Origin: Ectopseudomonas mendocina
GTDB lineage: Bacteria; Pseudomonadota; Gammaproteobacteria; Pseudomonadales; Pseudomonadaceae
Assembly: GCF_008041835.1 (NCBI RefSeq)
Contig: NZ_VRYE01000011.1
Location: forward strand, 150,459 to 214,458
Reading direction: 5' to 3'
Length of the DNA: 64,000 nucleotides
Each line of letters starts with the position of its first letter. Positions within the stretch are counted from its first letter, which is position 1. Positions 40,259 through 48,884 of the stretch are shown in pieces. The notes below the pieces were generated by a model, which saw only the letters and a list, made by a program, of their open reading frames with translations, made no database searches and had not been told where the DNA came from. A program made the translations under genes and the position numbers.

Positions 40259-41659
40259 TCAATGGCCGGCGGCGGCCGGCTCGGCAGCAGCGGCAGGCGC
40301 CGCGCCGAGCGAGGGATTGGGGGCACCCAACAGGGCCATGTCGAGGTCGGCGCGCGCCAGCCAGAAGGCGCGCTGCGCCTGTAGGTAGCCGTCCACCGCC
40401 TGCACCTGGCGGCGCGCATCGGCGAGCAGGTCGAAGGTGCTGATGAACATGCCGTTGTAGCGCAGCAGGTTTTCCTCGGCGATGCGCTGGCGCAGCGGCA
40501 GCACCTCGGCGCGGTAGTGCTGCGCCAGCTCGAAGGCGTTGCGGTAGGCGTGGTAGGCCTCGCGCACTTGCGAGCGGGCGTTGATCGCCGTCTCGGCGGC
40601 GCGGTTGAGCGCTTGGCGATACTGCGCCTCGGCGCGCGCCACCTTGGCACCGCTCCAGTCGAACAGCGGCAGCTCGACGCTGATTTCGTAGCCGCGCTGG
40701 GTCGGGTCCTCGTTGGAGCGGTTGTTGACCACACCCAGCTCCAGCACGTTGATGAAACGCGTGGTACGGGTCAGGCCGAGGTTCTGCGCCAGGCGCTCGG
40801 TATCCAGGCGCACGGCCTGGATGTCCTGGCGCTGGTTCATGGCCAGGCGCTCCACATCCGGCAACTCGTCCGCGTTTTTCGGCAGCGCCGGCAGGCGTTC
40901 GGGCAGGCGGTAGTCGAGCTGCTCGCCCCACAGGCCGAGCAGACGGGTCAGCTGCTCGCGGCTGCGCACTCGCGCCTGTTCGGCCTGGATCAGGCCGATG
41001 CCGGCCTCGGCGTAGAAGTTCTGCTGCTCGGCCTGCTGCAGCTTGCTGAAATTACCCACCGCGACCATGCGCCGGGCCAGCTCGGCGCCGGCTTCTGCGG
41101 CGTCCAGCACCTGCCGCGCGTAGACCAGGCTCTCCTCGGCGGCGACCGCCTGGTACCAGGCCTTGCGCGTCTCGCTGGCCAGGTCGAACACCGCCAGGCT
41201 GGTCTGCCGCTGCAGTTGCTCGAAGCGCTGTCCTTCCAGGCGCGAGGTCAGCGGCAGGGCGATCAGCCGCGCCAGATTCAGGTGCAGGCCGCGCTCGTAT
41301 TCGACCTCGCTGCCCTTTTCCAGACGACCGTAGGAGAAGCCTGGATTGGGCAGGCGCCCGGCCTGCACGCGCTCGGCCTCACCGATGCCCAGCTCGTCGA
41401 AGGACGCCTGCAGGCCGCGGTTGTTGAGCAGCGCCAGCTGCACCGCGGCGTCCAGGCTCAGGGGTTCGCCCAGCAATTCGGCGACGCGCGCCTCGATCTG
41501 CCCACGGTCGGCCTCGTCGCGCGCCCACAGCAGTTGCTTGTCCAGCTGGCGCTCGGCGCTTTGCTGCACCGGGTCGAAGCCGCCGTCCTTGCTGAAGCCG
41601 GCGCAGCCGGCCAGCAGCAGCGCGGCGCAGAGCAGTACAGCGGGTTTAATGGTGGTCAT
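40259..41659 (-). CDS. TolC-family outer-membrane efflux lipoprotein
   Basis: 466-aa OMF-type protein. ALLLAGCAGFSKDGG holds the lipobox Cys. Two repeated halves of coiled-coil type (AVQLALLNNRGLQASFDELG and ARAEAQYRQALNRAAETAIN) follow. The C-terminus ends GAAPAAAAEPAAAGH. ATG 41659 has GGGAGG five bases upstream, and the start overlaps the preceding gene by 14 nt. Probably the exit duct of a metal pump whose other parts are not in the window. Confidence 0.88.
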   Translation of the reverse strand: MTTIKPAVLLCAALLLAGCAGFSKDGGFDPVQQSAERQLDKQLLWARDEADRGQIEARVAELLGEPLSLDAAVQLALLNNRGLQASFDELGIGEAERVQAGRLPNPGFSYGRLEKGSEVEYERGLHLNLARLIALPLTSRLEGQRFEQLQRQTSLAVFDLASETRKAWYQAVAAEESLVYARQVLDAAEAGAELARRMVAVGNFSKLQQAEQQNFYAEAGIGLIQAEQARVRSREQLTRLLGLWGEQLDYRLPERLPALPKNADELPDVERLAMNQRQDIQAVRLDTERLAQNLGLTRTTRFINVLELGVVNNRSNEDPTQRGYEISVELPLFDWSGAKVARAEAQYRQALNRAAETAINARSQVREAYHAYRNAFELAQHYRAEVLPLRQRIAEENLLRYNGMFISTFDLLADARRQVQAVDGYLQAQRAFWLARADLDMALLGAPNPSLGAAPAAAAEPAAAGH

Positions 41660-41945
41660 GGCCACCTCCCTCGACGGGCTCGGCGCCCTGCTCGGCCGGC
41701 TGCTCCCAGCCTTCCATGCTGTAGGTGCGCCAGCCGCCGATACGGCCGACCAGGTCGTTGGCCGCGCGCCAGTCCTGCAACGGCTCGTCAGCCTGGGCGC
41801 GGTAGTCTTGCAGAGGGGAACGGTAATCCTGCGCCGGCACGGCGGCGTTGGCGTCCAGCGGGTCGGGCTGGGCCGCCATCAGGCTGCCGGGCAGCGCCAG
41901 GGCAGCAATGCCCAGCAGCCTTCCGGCAAGGGAATGCAAAGTCAT
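41646..41945 (-). CDS. small secreted protein with His-rich tail
   Basis: 99-aa protein with a signal peptide (GIAALALPGSLMAAQ) and repeats of the type QDYRSPLQDYRAQADEPLQD. The tail GGGHDHH could bind metal. No family recognised. It is found in the middle of the copper operon and overlaps the TolC-like gene by 14 nt. Confidence 0.75.
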   Translation of the reverse strand: MTLHSLAGRLLGIAALALPGSLMAAQPDPLDANAAVPAQDYRSPLQDYRAQADEPLQDWRAANDLVGRIGGWRTYSMEGWEQPAEQGAEPVEGGGHDHH

Positions 41946-42019
41946 GATGTGTTCTCGCGTACGGCGGCCAGACGGCCGCGTGAGCTACAGGCGCCGCAAG
42001 GCGGCGCTACCTAAGGGGC

Positions 42020-42424
42020 TCAGGCGAGAGAAAGACGCGGGGGGCGTTCGGGCGTGTCGGCCACGCCGACGACAAGGCGCTCGGGCCGGGCTGTAGCCGG
42101 CTCGACGGTTTGCAGGGCAGAGTCGTTCAAAAATGGCTGGCTGAGCTCGGCGACACCGACGCAGAAGGCGCACAGGGTGCAGAGACTGCCATCGGCGGGA
42201 GCATCGCTGCTGGACACCGGGGCGGCGTCCTGATGCGAGTCATGTGCGCTGTCGGCCGCCATGTCGTGGTGCATGGCGTGCTCAGCTTGCTGAGTCGAAC
42301 TCATCTGCAGAGTGCCGCTGCGATGCACCTGCTCGCATAACTGCATGCCAAGCGCCGCCATGGCCTGTGCCGGCAGGGCCAGCATCAGCATGCAGATCAA
42401 GGCGGTACGCAGGGATGTGCGCAT
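42020..42424 (-). CDS. DUF2946-like secreted Cys/His protein
   Basis: 134-aa protein. The signal sequence is MRTSLRTALICMLMLALPAQ, then a His/Met/Asp-rich region (HAMHHDMAADSAHDSHQD) and CTLCAFCVG. This resembles the DUF2946 group often leading copper operons. An upstream ATG at 42454 is possible and neither start has a clear ribosome site. First gene of the copper set, so its promoter is expected between 42455 and 42505. Confidence 0.65.
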   Translation of the reverse strand: MRTSLRTALICMLMLALPAQAMAALGMQLCEQVHRSGTLQMSSTQQAEHAMHHDMAADSAHDSHQDAAPVSSSDAPADGSLCTLCAFCVGVAELSQPFLNDSALQTVEPATARPERLVVGVADTPERPPRLSLA

Positions 42425-42505
42425 GAGGTGCAAGACCAGGGCAGTGAGAAACATTGGCTAGATTATCCGCACCTCGCGGCCATTGTCCAGCCCCGCCATC
42501 CAGCC

Positions 42506-43108
42506 TCAGCCAAGCATGGTCACATGCCGTGGATGGCTGGCTACCCGGTCGAGCCAGGCGCGAATGGCTGGGAAAGCTTCCAGGCTGAAGCCGCCTTCAT
42601 CCGCCACATGGGTGTAGGCATACAGGGCGATATCGGCAATCGAATACTGCTCGCCGACTAAGTAGGGGGTACGCTCCAACTGCTTCTCCATCACCTTAAG
42701 CGCCTTGTAGCCCAGCGCCAGGCAGCGCGCGTGCTCTTCGCGCCGCGCCTCCGGCATGCCCTGGAAAAGCTGGATGAAGCGCGCCACTGCAACATAGGGC
42801 TCGTGGCTGTATTGCTCGAAGAACTGCCACTGCAGTACCTGGGTGCGCAGGCGCGGCTCGGTCGGCAGAAACTCGCTGCCATCAGCGAGGAAGTTGAGGA
42901 TGGCGTTGGATTCCCATAGACAGGTGCCGTCTTCCAGCTCCAGCACCGGAATCTTGCCGTTGGGATTCCTGGCCAGAAAAGCTTCGCTCTGGGTTTCGCC
43001 CTTGAGGATGTCGATGGCAATCCACTGGTACTCCTTGCCCAGCAGATGCAGCATCAGCTTGACCTTGTAGCAGTTGCCCGAGCGGTAATCGCCGTAGACC
43101 TTGAACAT
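42506..43108 (-). CDS. glutathione S-transferase
   Basis: 200-aa GST: thioredoxin-like N-domain MFKVYGDYRSGNCYKVKLML with NGKIPVLELEDG (cis-Pro loop) and LWESNAILNFLA, then an all-helical C-domain ending YLVGEQYSIADIALYAYTHV. Ser in RSGN may be the activating residue. Detoxification role; substrate unknown. Confidence 0.92.
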   Translation of the reverse strand: MFKVYGDYRSGNCYKVKLMLHLLGKEYQWIAIDILKGETQSEAFLARNPNGKIPVLELEDGTCLWESNAILNFLADGSEFLPTEPRLRTQVLQWQFFEQYSHEPYVAVARFIQLFQGMPEARREEHARCLALGYKALKVMEKQLERTPYLVGEQYSIADIALYAYTHVADEGGFSLEAFPAIRAWLDRVASHPRHVTMLG

Positions 43109-43140
43109 CGCGTTGCCCTACCCGTGTTTCATTCTTTTCC

Positions 43141-43203
43141 AAGGAGCCGGCTTGCCGGCGATCCGCTTTGCGCGAAATCATCGCCAGCAAGCTGGCTCCT
43201 ACG
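43141..43203. repeat. REP palindrome pair (AGGAGCC type)
   Basis: AGGAGCCGGCTTGCCGGCGA (43142-43161) faces TCGCCAGCAAGCTGGCTCCT (43181-43200) in inverted orientation, the common Pseudomonas REP unit, between the GST and aminotransferase genes. Confidence 0.85.
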
Positions 43204-43216
43204 GTTCTGCAAGCCT

Positions 43217-44374
43217 CTACTTCGCCTGCGCCTCGCGGATCACCGCCGCCAACCGGCGCAGGCCTTCGCCCAGGCGCTCCGGCGCCACGTGGCTGAAATT
43301 CAGTCGCAGGTGGCCTGGGTTGGCATCCGGGTCGATGAAGAACGGCTCACCCGGCATGAAGGCGACGTTCTGCGCCAGCGCTGCGTCGAGCAGCGTACGG
43401 GTATCCAGCGGCTGCTTGAGGGTCAGCCAGAAGAACAGACCACCCTGCGGAATCTCCCAATCAGCCAGGTCAGCGAAGTGCTCCTGCAACGACGCCTGCA
43501 TGGCGTCACGGCGGAGGCGGTAGAAATCGCGCAGCTCGGCCAGGTGGCCACGGTACTGCTCACTGCCCAGCCACTGCAGCGCCTGCCACTGACCGATGCG
43601 GTTGGTGTGCAGATCCGCCGACTGTTTCAGGCGCAGCAGATGCGGGAACAGGTCAGGCGTGGCGATCAGGTAACCCACGCGCAGGCCTGGCAGCAATGTC
43701 TTGGATACGGTGCCGGTGTAGATCCAACTGGCCTTCTTCAGGCGGCTGACGATGGGCGTGGCGCTGCCGGCATCGAACACCAGCTCGCGGTACGGTTCAT
43801 CCTCGATCAGGGTCACGCCGAACTCGTCGAGCAGCGCCGCCACGGCTTCACGCTTGACCTCGCTGTAACGGGTAGCGGACGGGTTCTGGAAGGTCGGGAT
43901 CAGGTAGGCGAAAGCCGGCTTGTGGCTCTCCAGACGCTGACGCAGCGCCGCCAGCTCAGGCCCGTCGGCCTCCTGCGGCACGCTGATGCAGTCGGCGCCA
44001 AAGAGCTGGAAGGCCTGCAGCGCGGCCAGGTAGGTCGGCGCTTCGAGCAATACCTCGGTGCCCGGATCGATGAACAGCTTGGAGGCCAGGTCCAGGGTCT
44101 GCTGCGAACCGCTGACGATCAGTACCTGGCTAGCCTCGCAAGGCACGCCCAATGCACGCGCCTCGGCGGCGATGGCCTCGCGCAGTGCCGGCTCGCCTTC
44201 GCTCATGCCGTACTGCCCCATGCTCGCCGGCATCTCGGCCCAGTCCACTTTCGGCAGCATCGGCTCGGCCGGCAGGCCACCGGCGAAGGACATCACCTCC
44301 GGACGCTGCGCCGCAGCCAGGATTTCGCGAATCAGAGAGCTTTTCAGGCGGGCGATACGTTCGGAGAAGGCCAT
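43217..44374 (-). CDS. class I/II PLP aminotransferase (2-aminoadipate type)
   Basis: 385-aa aminotransferase. SFAGGLPAEPMLPK, SGSQQTLDLASKLFIDPGTE, IPTFQNPSATRYS, EDEPYRELVF and GTVSKTLLPGLRVGYL (PLP lysine) place it with the 2-aminoadipate/valine--pyruvate-like aminotransferases related to MocR C-domains. RBS AGGA. Divergent from a MarR regulator with a dyad between them, which probably controls it. Confidence 0.88.
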   Translation of the reverse strand: MAFSERIARLKSSLIREILAAAQRPEVMSFAGGLPAEPMLPKVDWAEMPASMGQYGMSEGEPALREAIAAEARALGVPCEASQVLIVSGSQQTLDLASKLFIDPGTEVLLEAPTYLAALQAFQLFGADCISVPQEADGPELAALRQRLESHKPAFAYLIPTFQNPSATRYSEVKREAVAALLDEFGVTLIEDEPYRELVFDAGSATPIVSRLKKASWIYTGTVSKTLLPGLRVGYLIATPDLFPHLLRLKQSADLHTNRIGQWQALQWLGSEQYRGHLAELRDFYRLRRDAMQASLQEHFADLADWEIPQGGLFFWLTLKQPLDTRTLLDAALAQNVAFMPGEPFFIDPDANPGHLRLNFSHVAPERLGEGLRRLAAVIREAQAK

Positions 44375-44408
44375 GGGTTGTCCTGGGCTGCAAAGTCATT
44401 GAAATTAA

Positions 44409-44423
44409 GTCAAACTGCTTGAC
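44409..44423. promoter_or_regulatory. dyad between aminotransferase and marR-type gene
   Basis: GTCAA-ACTGC-TTGAC is an inverted repeat with a 5-bp centre in the 82-bp space between the divergent starts (44374 and 44457). Likely MarR-type operator; it has the wrong spacing for Anr. Confidence 0.55.
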
Positions 44424-44456
44424 CGAAACTACGCCGCCAACCCGAGATACGTCAAT

Positions 44457-44969
44457 ATGACTGACCTAAAAAATTTCGCCGAGAAGTTTTTAACGTCACC
44501 CGCCGAGGGTGCGCAGGCCAACCATCATGGCGCACAGGTGATCAAGCACGCTGCAGCCCAACAGGCTGCCATGGAAGCCTTCTTCTTCGGCTACCAGGCC
44601 TTCACCGCCAAGCCTGACGAGATTCTGGCAAAGCGCGGCCTGTCGCGGGTGCATCATCGCATTCTGTTCTTCATCGCCAAGTATCCGGGCCTGAACATGA
44701 CGGAACTGCTGGGTTACCTGGGCGTGAGCAAGCAGGCGCTAAACATGCCGCTGCGTCAGTTGATCGAGATGAATCTGGTGCAAAGCGAGGCTGCCACGGA
44801 CGACAAGCGCAAGCGTGTTCTCGGCTTCACGGCCGAAGGTGCCAAGCTGGAGCAGGCACTGCGCCGCGAGCAGGCGCGGCTGCTGCAACGTGTATTCGCT
44901 GAGGTGGGTGAAGAGGCGGTACAGGGCTGGCTCAGGGTCAATCTGGCACTGGCTGCCGGCCGTAGCTGA
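44457..44969 (+). CDS. MarR-family regulator
   Basis: 170-aa protein. HTH SRVHHRILFFIAKYPGLNMT and LLGYLGVSKQALNMPLRQLI with a wing including DDKRKRVLGFT. The N-terminal 40 residues are an extension unusual for MarR. Divergent from the aminotransferase gene. Its ligand is unknown. Confidence 0.88.
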   Translation: MTDLKNFAEKFLTSPAEGAQANHHGAQVIKHAAAQQAAMEAFFFGYQAFTAKPDEILAKRGLSRVHHRILFFIAKYPGLNMTELLGYLGVSKQALNMPLRQLIEMNLVQSEAATDDKRKRVLGFTAEGAKLEQALRREQARLLQRVFAEVGEEAVQGWLRVNLALAAGRS

Positions 44970-45005
44970 ATCACTGACAGACAGCCTGGCAGGCGTGAGA
45001 GCCAC

Positions 45006-45647
45006 CTACCCCTGCTGTAACTCGCCAGCGCCCCTGAAGAACACCAGCATCAGCGCTACGCCCGCGCCCAGCAGCGGCAGCAACGCCACCAGCATCAGCA
45101 GCACGCTGGCCAACATCAGCCCGCCGACGATATCGAGCCAGGCCATGACCTTCAGCGCCGGATAGGGATAGTCCAGCTTGAGTAGCCGCATTCCCAGCCA
45201 GGTGGTGCATATGCCCATCAGACAGAGCAGCGCCATGTAGCCAATGGTTTGCCAATCCAACCCACCAAACAGCTGATCGCCGAACAACATATCGAGTATT
45301 TCCAGCAACAGCGTCACCCCCAGCAGCAGCCAGATCGGTACGCCCAGGTTGCGTGCAGCGAAGCGGGCCTCGGCAAAAGCCTTGAAACGCAACAACAGGT
45401 AGCAGCCGAGCAGAGCCAGCATCAGGCTCAACCAGTCGGTATAGGCAAACAGTCGTTCGGCCTCAGGCGTCTGCAGTGGCGCAGCCAAGAACAACAACCC
45501 GAGCAACAGTGTGTTGGCGGCGACCGACACCAGCGCCAACCCGCCCAATACCTGCAACTGCCTGGCACTCCATCCCGGCAATTGCCTGCTGCCGACACGG
45601 TCGAGCAACTCCACCTGCGGTGCGCTGTAGGGATTGTCAGGTTGCAT
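45006..45647 (-). CDS. membrane protein of unknown function
   Basis: 213-aa protein with a soluble N-terminus (MQPDNPYSAPQVELLDRVGS) and about six membrane helices beginning VLGGLALVSVAANTLLLGLL. Start ATG 45647 has AAGGA; the frame is open to 45725. The N-terminal NPY-x-AP sequence is common in small membrane proteins. No function assigned. Confidence 0.78.
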   Translation of the reverse strand: MQPDNPYSAPQVELLDRVGSRQLPGWSARQLQVLGGLALVSVAANTLLLGLLFLAAPLQTPEAERLFAYTDWLSLMLALLGCYLLLRFKAFAEARFAARNLGVPIWLLLGVTLLLEILDMLFGDQLFGGLDWQTIGYMALLCLMGICTTWLGMRLLKLDYPYPALKVMAWLDIVGGLMLASVLLMLVALLPLLGAGVALMLVFFRGAGELQQG

Positions 45648-45682
45648 CGATGTGGTCCTTGATCGGCAAAAACTCGAGGCTT

Positions 45683-45823
45683 GGTTCTGTACGAAAAGTC
45701 GTCGAGCGAAGGTCAGGCGAGGCAAAAATGGGTGAGGAAGCGGAGTTTACGAGCTGTAAATGAGCATTCCGAACCTATTTTTAACGAAGCATCACCGAGC
45801 GCAGGCACTTTTCGTACAGAACC
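45683..45823. mobile_element. 141-bp MITE-like element
   Basis: Perfect 17-bp terminal inverted repeats: GGTTCTGTACGAAAAGT (45683-45699) and ACTTTTCGTACAGAACC (45807-45823). There is no coding capacity. The interior has GAGGAAGCGGAGTTTACGAG and AAATGAGCATTCCGAA. It resembles a non-autonomous transposable element; a decayed copy lies at 29145-29286. No clear target duplication can be seen. Confidence 0.75.
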
Positions 45824-45933
45824 TAACGATATGACCAGCGCTTGGCCAGACTGTACGGCCCAAGCCGGTCGCGGCTGTACCGCGACGTCGCTGCAGTGGC
45901 GCAATAGGCTTTGCCGGTCACCGGAGAACGACC

Positions 45934-46545
45934 ATGTCAACCGAACTGCTGCTCGCCTTCATTGCCTTCGCCTTCGTCACCTCGGTAACGCCCGGCCCCA
46001 ACAACATGATGCTGCTCGCCTCGGGCGTGAACTTCGGTGTGCGCCGCAGCTTTCCACACATGCTTGGCATCAGCCTCGGCTTCATGCTGCTGGTGGCCGC
46101 CGTAGGCCTGGGTCTGGGCCAGGTGTTCCAGCGTCTGCCGCTGCTGCATGACGTGCTGCGCTATGTCGGCGCCGCCTACCTGCTTTATCTGGCCTGGAAG
46201 ATCGCCCAGTCCGGCGCGCCGCAAGGCCGTGACAACCCTGCCGCCAAACCCTTTACCTTTCTCCAGGCTGCGGCATTCCAGTGGGTCAACCCCAAGGCCT
46301 GGATCATGGCCATCGGCGCCATCACCACCTATACCCCGCAGGATGGTTTTTTCAGCAACGTGCTGCTGATCGCCGCCCTGTTCGCCCTGGTCAACTGCCC
46401 CAGCGTGGGCCTGTGGACCGTCGCCGGCAGCCTGCTGCGCAAGTGGCTGGACAACCCGCGGGCGCTGCGTGCCTTCAACATCGGCATGGCGCTGCTGCTG
46501 GTCGCCTCGCTTTACCCCATCATCGTCGACACTGGAATGTTCTGA
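45934..46545 (+). CDS. LysE-family amino acid exporter
   Basis: 203-aa RhtB/LysE transporter with about six helices. FVTSVTPGPNNMMLLASGVN is the family signature, GAAYLLYLAWKI and AFQWVNPKAWIMAIGAI follow. GGAG precedes the ATG. The stop overlaps the benE start. It probably exports amino acids or related compounds; the substrate cannot be told. Confidence 0.92.
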   Translation: MSTELLLAFIAFAFVTSVTPGPNNMMLLASGVNFGVRRSFPHMLGISLGFMLLVAAVGLGLGQVFQRLPLLHDVLRYVGAAYLLYLAWKIAQSGAPQGRDNPAAKPFTFLQAAAFQWVNPKAWIMAIGAITTYTPQDGFFSNVLLIAALFALVNCPSVGLWTVAGSLLRKWLDNPRALRAFNIGMALLLVASLYPIIVDTGMF

Positions 46546-47735
46546 TGCAAGATGCAGCCTCTTCCCGCCTACGACCACTGGCGGACACCTCCACCTCGGC
46601 CGTGGTCGCCGGCTTCATTGCCATGCTCACCGGCTACACCAGCTCCCTGGTGCTGATGTTCCAGGCCGGCCAGGCTGCCGGCCTCAGCGCCGGGCAGATT
46701 TCCTCGTGGATCTGGGCGCTGTCGATCGGCATGGCGCTGTGCTGCATCGTGCTGTCGCTGCGCTACCGCGCGCCGGTGATGATCGCCTGGTCCACCCCCG
46801 GCGCGGCGCTGCTGATCACCAGCCTGCCGCAGGTCTCCTACGGCGAGGCCATCGGCGCCTATATCCTGGCTTCGGGTCTGATCGTGCTGATCGGCCTGAC
46901 CGGCACCTTCGACCGCCTGATGCGCCGTATCCCCGCCTCCATCGCCGCCGCCCTGCTGGCCGGCGTGCTGTTCAAGATCGGTCTGGAGATCTGCGTGGCC
47001 GCCGAGCAGCAACCCGTGCTGGTGGTTGCCATGCTGCTCGCCTACCTATTCGGCAAGCGCCTGTGGCCGCGTTACGCGGTGCTCGCCGCACTGATAGTCG
47101 GCAGCCTGCTGGCCGGGGTCTTCGGCCTGCTGGATTTCACCGGCTTCCAGTTGCAGCTGGCCACGCCGGAGTGGACCACGCCGAGCTTCTCCCTGGCCGC
47201 CGCCATCAGCATCGGCATTCCGCTGTTCATCGTCGCCATGACCTCGCAGAACCTGACGGGCATGGCCGTGCTGCGCGCCAACGGCTACGAGGTGCCGGCG
47301 TCACCGCTGCTGACCAGCACCGGCCTGGTGTCGATCCTGCTGGCGCCGTTCGGCAGCCACGGCATCCATATGGCGGCGATCAGCGCGGCGATCTGCGCGG
47401 GACCTGAAGCCCACGAAGACCCGCGCAAGCGCTACACCGCGGCGGTCTGGTGCGGGGTGTTCTACGGCATTGCCGGCATCTTCGGCGCCACCCTGGCTTC
47501 GCTGTTCGCCGCGCTGCCGGCGGCGTTGATCCTGTCCATCGCCGCGCTGGCGCTGTTCGCTTCGATCATCGGCGGTCTGACCCAGGCCATGAGCGAACCG
47601 AACGAGCGCGAAGCGGCGCTGATCACCTTCCTGGTCACCGCCTCGGGCATGACCCTGGCCGGTGTCGGCTCGGCATTCTGGGGTATCGTCGCCGGCCTGC
47701 TGACCCTGGCCGTGCTGAACTGGGGCAAGCGGTAG
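46545..47735 (+). CDS. benE: BenE-family benzoate/H+ symporter
   Basis: 396-aa transporter with about 12 helices. AVVAGFIAMLTGYTSSLVLM, APVMIAWSTPGAALLITSLP and IFIVAMTSQNLTGMAVLRA-like segments are BenE signatures. The ATG overlaps the LysE stop (TGATG), so both are one operon. No benzoate-degradation genes are nearby, so the substrate is uncertain. Confidence 0.9.
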   Translation: MQDAASSRLRPLADTSTSAVVAGFIAMLTGYTSSLVLMFQAGQAAGLSAGQISSWIWALSIGMALCCIVLSLRYRAPVMIAWSTPGAALLITSLPQVSYGEAIGAYILASGLIVLIGLTGTFDRLMRRIPASIAAALLAGVLFKIGLEICVAAEQQPVLVVAMLLAYLFGKRLWPRYAVLAALIVGSLLAGVFGLLDFTGFQLQLATPEWTTPSFSLAAAISIGIPLFIVAMTSQNLTGMAVLRANGYEVPASPLLTSTGLVSILLAPFGSHGIHMAAISAAICAGPEAHEDPRKRYTAAVWCGVFYGIAGIFGATLASLFAALPAALILSIAALALFASIIGGLTQAMSEPNEREAALITFLVTASGMTLAGVGSAFWGIVAGLLTLAVLNWGKR

Positions 47736-47742
47736 ATTCTCT

Positions 47743-47802
47743 GTAGCCCGGATGCAATCCGGGAACACTCTGCCAGACCTACCCGGATTGCATCCGGGCT
47801 AC
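47743..47802. repeat. REP palindrome pair
   Basis: GTAGCCCGGATGCAATCCGG (47743-47762) faces CCGGATTGCATCCGGGCTAC (47783-47802), the same unit as at 16256. It lies 7 nt after benE. Confidence 0.9.
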
Positions 47803-47824
47803 GGACTTGGTCGAAAGTGGGAGG

Positions 47825-47902
47825 GGCTTTAGCAGGCCGTTGAAAAAAGCCAGAGCCCGCGTGGCTCTGGCTTTTTTCAACGGCCTGCTAGCGGGCTAAA
47901 GC
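47825..47902. terminator. bidirectional terminator, perfect 28-bp stem
   Basis: Arms 47830-47857 and 47863-47890 are perfect complements of 28 bp around a 5-nt loop; they include AAAAAAGCCAGAGCC and GGCTCTGGCTTTTTT, so each strand has a stem followed by T6. Outer GGCTTTAG (47825-47832) and CTAAAGCC (47895-47902) extend the pairing. It lies between convergent benE and SDR genes. Confidence 0.92.
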
Positions 47903-47904
47903 CA

Positions 47905-48666
47905 TCAGATCGCCGTAGCGCCACCATCGACCGCCAGTGCCTGGCCAGTGGTGAACGCCGCATGATCACTGCACAGATAGAGCACTGCTGCGGCAACTTC
48001 CTCGACCGTACCGATACGCCCGACCGGGTGCATGGCGGCGGCGAACTCCGCCTTCTTCGGATCCGCCTCATAGGCGCGGCGGAACATGTCGGTGTCGATC
48101 ACCGCCGGGCAGACCGCGTTTACCCGCACCTTCTTCTTGGCGTACTCGATCGCCGCCGATTTGGTCAGGCCGATCACCGCATGCTTGGAGGCGGCGTAGA
48201 TGCTCATCTTCGGCGCGGCACCCAGGCCGGCGACAGAAGCTGTGTTGACGATGGCACCACCGCCCTGGGCCAGCAGCAAGGGGATCTGGTGCTTCATGCA
48301 CAGCCACACACCCTTGACGTTGACGCCCATGATGGCGTCGAACTCGGCCTCGTTGCCGTCGGCCAGCTTGCCCTGTTCGATCTCGATACCGGCGTTGTTG
48401 AAGGCATAGTCCAGCCGGCCGTACTGCGCCAGGGTGGCGTCCATCAGCGCCTTGACCTCGGCATCGCGGGTCACGTCACAACGCACGAAGCAGGCCTCGC
48501 CACCGGCCGCACGAATCAGCCCGACGGTGCCTTCACCACCGCTCACGTCGACATCGGAAACCACCACCCTGAGCCCTTCTGCAGCGAAAGCCTGGGCGGT
48601 GGCACGGCCAATACCGGCGGCAGCGCCGGTGACCAGGGCGACCTGGCCGGAGAACGTCATGCTCAT
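47905..48666 (-). CDS. short-chain dehydrogenase/reductase
   Basis: 253-aa classical SDR. VTGAAAGIGRATAQAFAAEG is the NAD(P) loop, FNNAGIE the NNAG motif, and YAASKHAVIG the catalytic Tyr-x-x-x-Lys. VVSDVDVSG suggests NAD preference. RBS AGGAAG. Substrate unknown. Confidence 0.92.
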   Translation of the reverse strand: MSMTFSGQVALVTGAAAGIGRATAQAFAAEGLRVVVSDVDVSGGEGTVGLIRAAGGEACFVRCDVTRDAEVKALMDATLAQYGRLDYAFNNAGIEIEQGKLADGNEAEFDAIMGVNVKGVWLCMKHQIPLLLAQGGGAIVNTASVAGLGAAPKMSIYAASKHAVIGLTKSAAIEYAKKKVRVNAVCPAVIDTDMFRRAYEADPKKAEFAAAMHPVGRIGTVEEVAAAVLYLCSDHAAFTTGQALAVDGGATAI

Positions 48667-48811
48667 CTGTACTTCCTCGCAGCAATTCCTGTTGAATGGG
48701 CGAGGAGTCTAGCCAGGCGGCCGCACGCCGAGCAGCACTATCAGACTCTGGAGTGGCGGGTCATGCAGGGCGCTGATGACGACACCACCAGCGCGGTGCC
48801 GCGATCAACGG

Positions 48812-48879
48812 GTAGCCCGGATGAAATCCGGGACAGATCGGACGGCATACCAGCCCCCCCCGGATTTCATCCGGGCTAC
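48812..48879. repeat. REP palindrome pair
   Basis: GTAGCCCGGATGAAATCCGG (48812-48831) faces CCGGATTTCATCCGGGCTAC (48860-48879), a variant of the 16256 family with AAA/TTT in the stem, between the SDR gene and pyrF. Confidence 0.88.
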
Positions 48880-48884
48880 AGGGC

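Noticed and set aside
43046..44422. 458-codon plus-strand frame opposite the aminotransferase and GST
   Set aside because: Antisense of recognised genes; no domain features.
44409..44423. GTCAA-N5-TTGAC as an Anr box
   Set aside because: The half-sites point in the opposite order and the spacing is 5, so it is a different kind of dyad.
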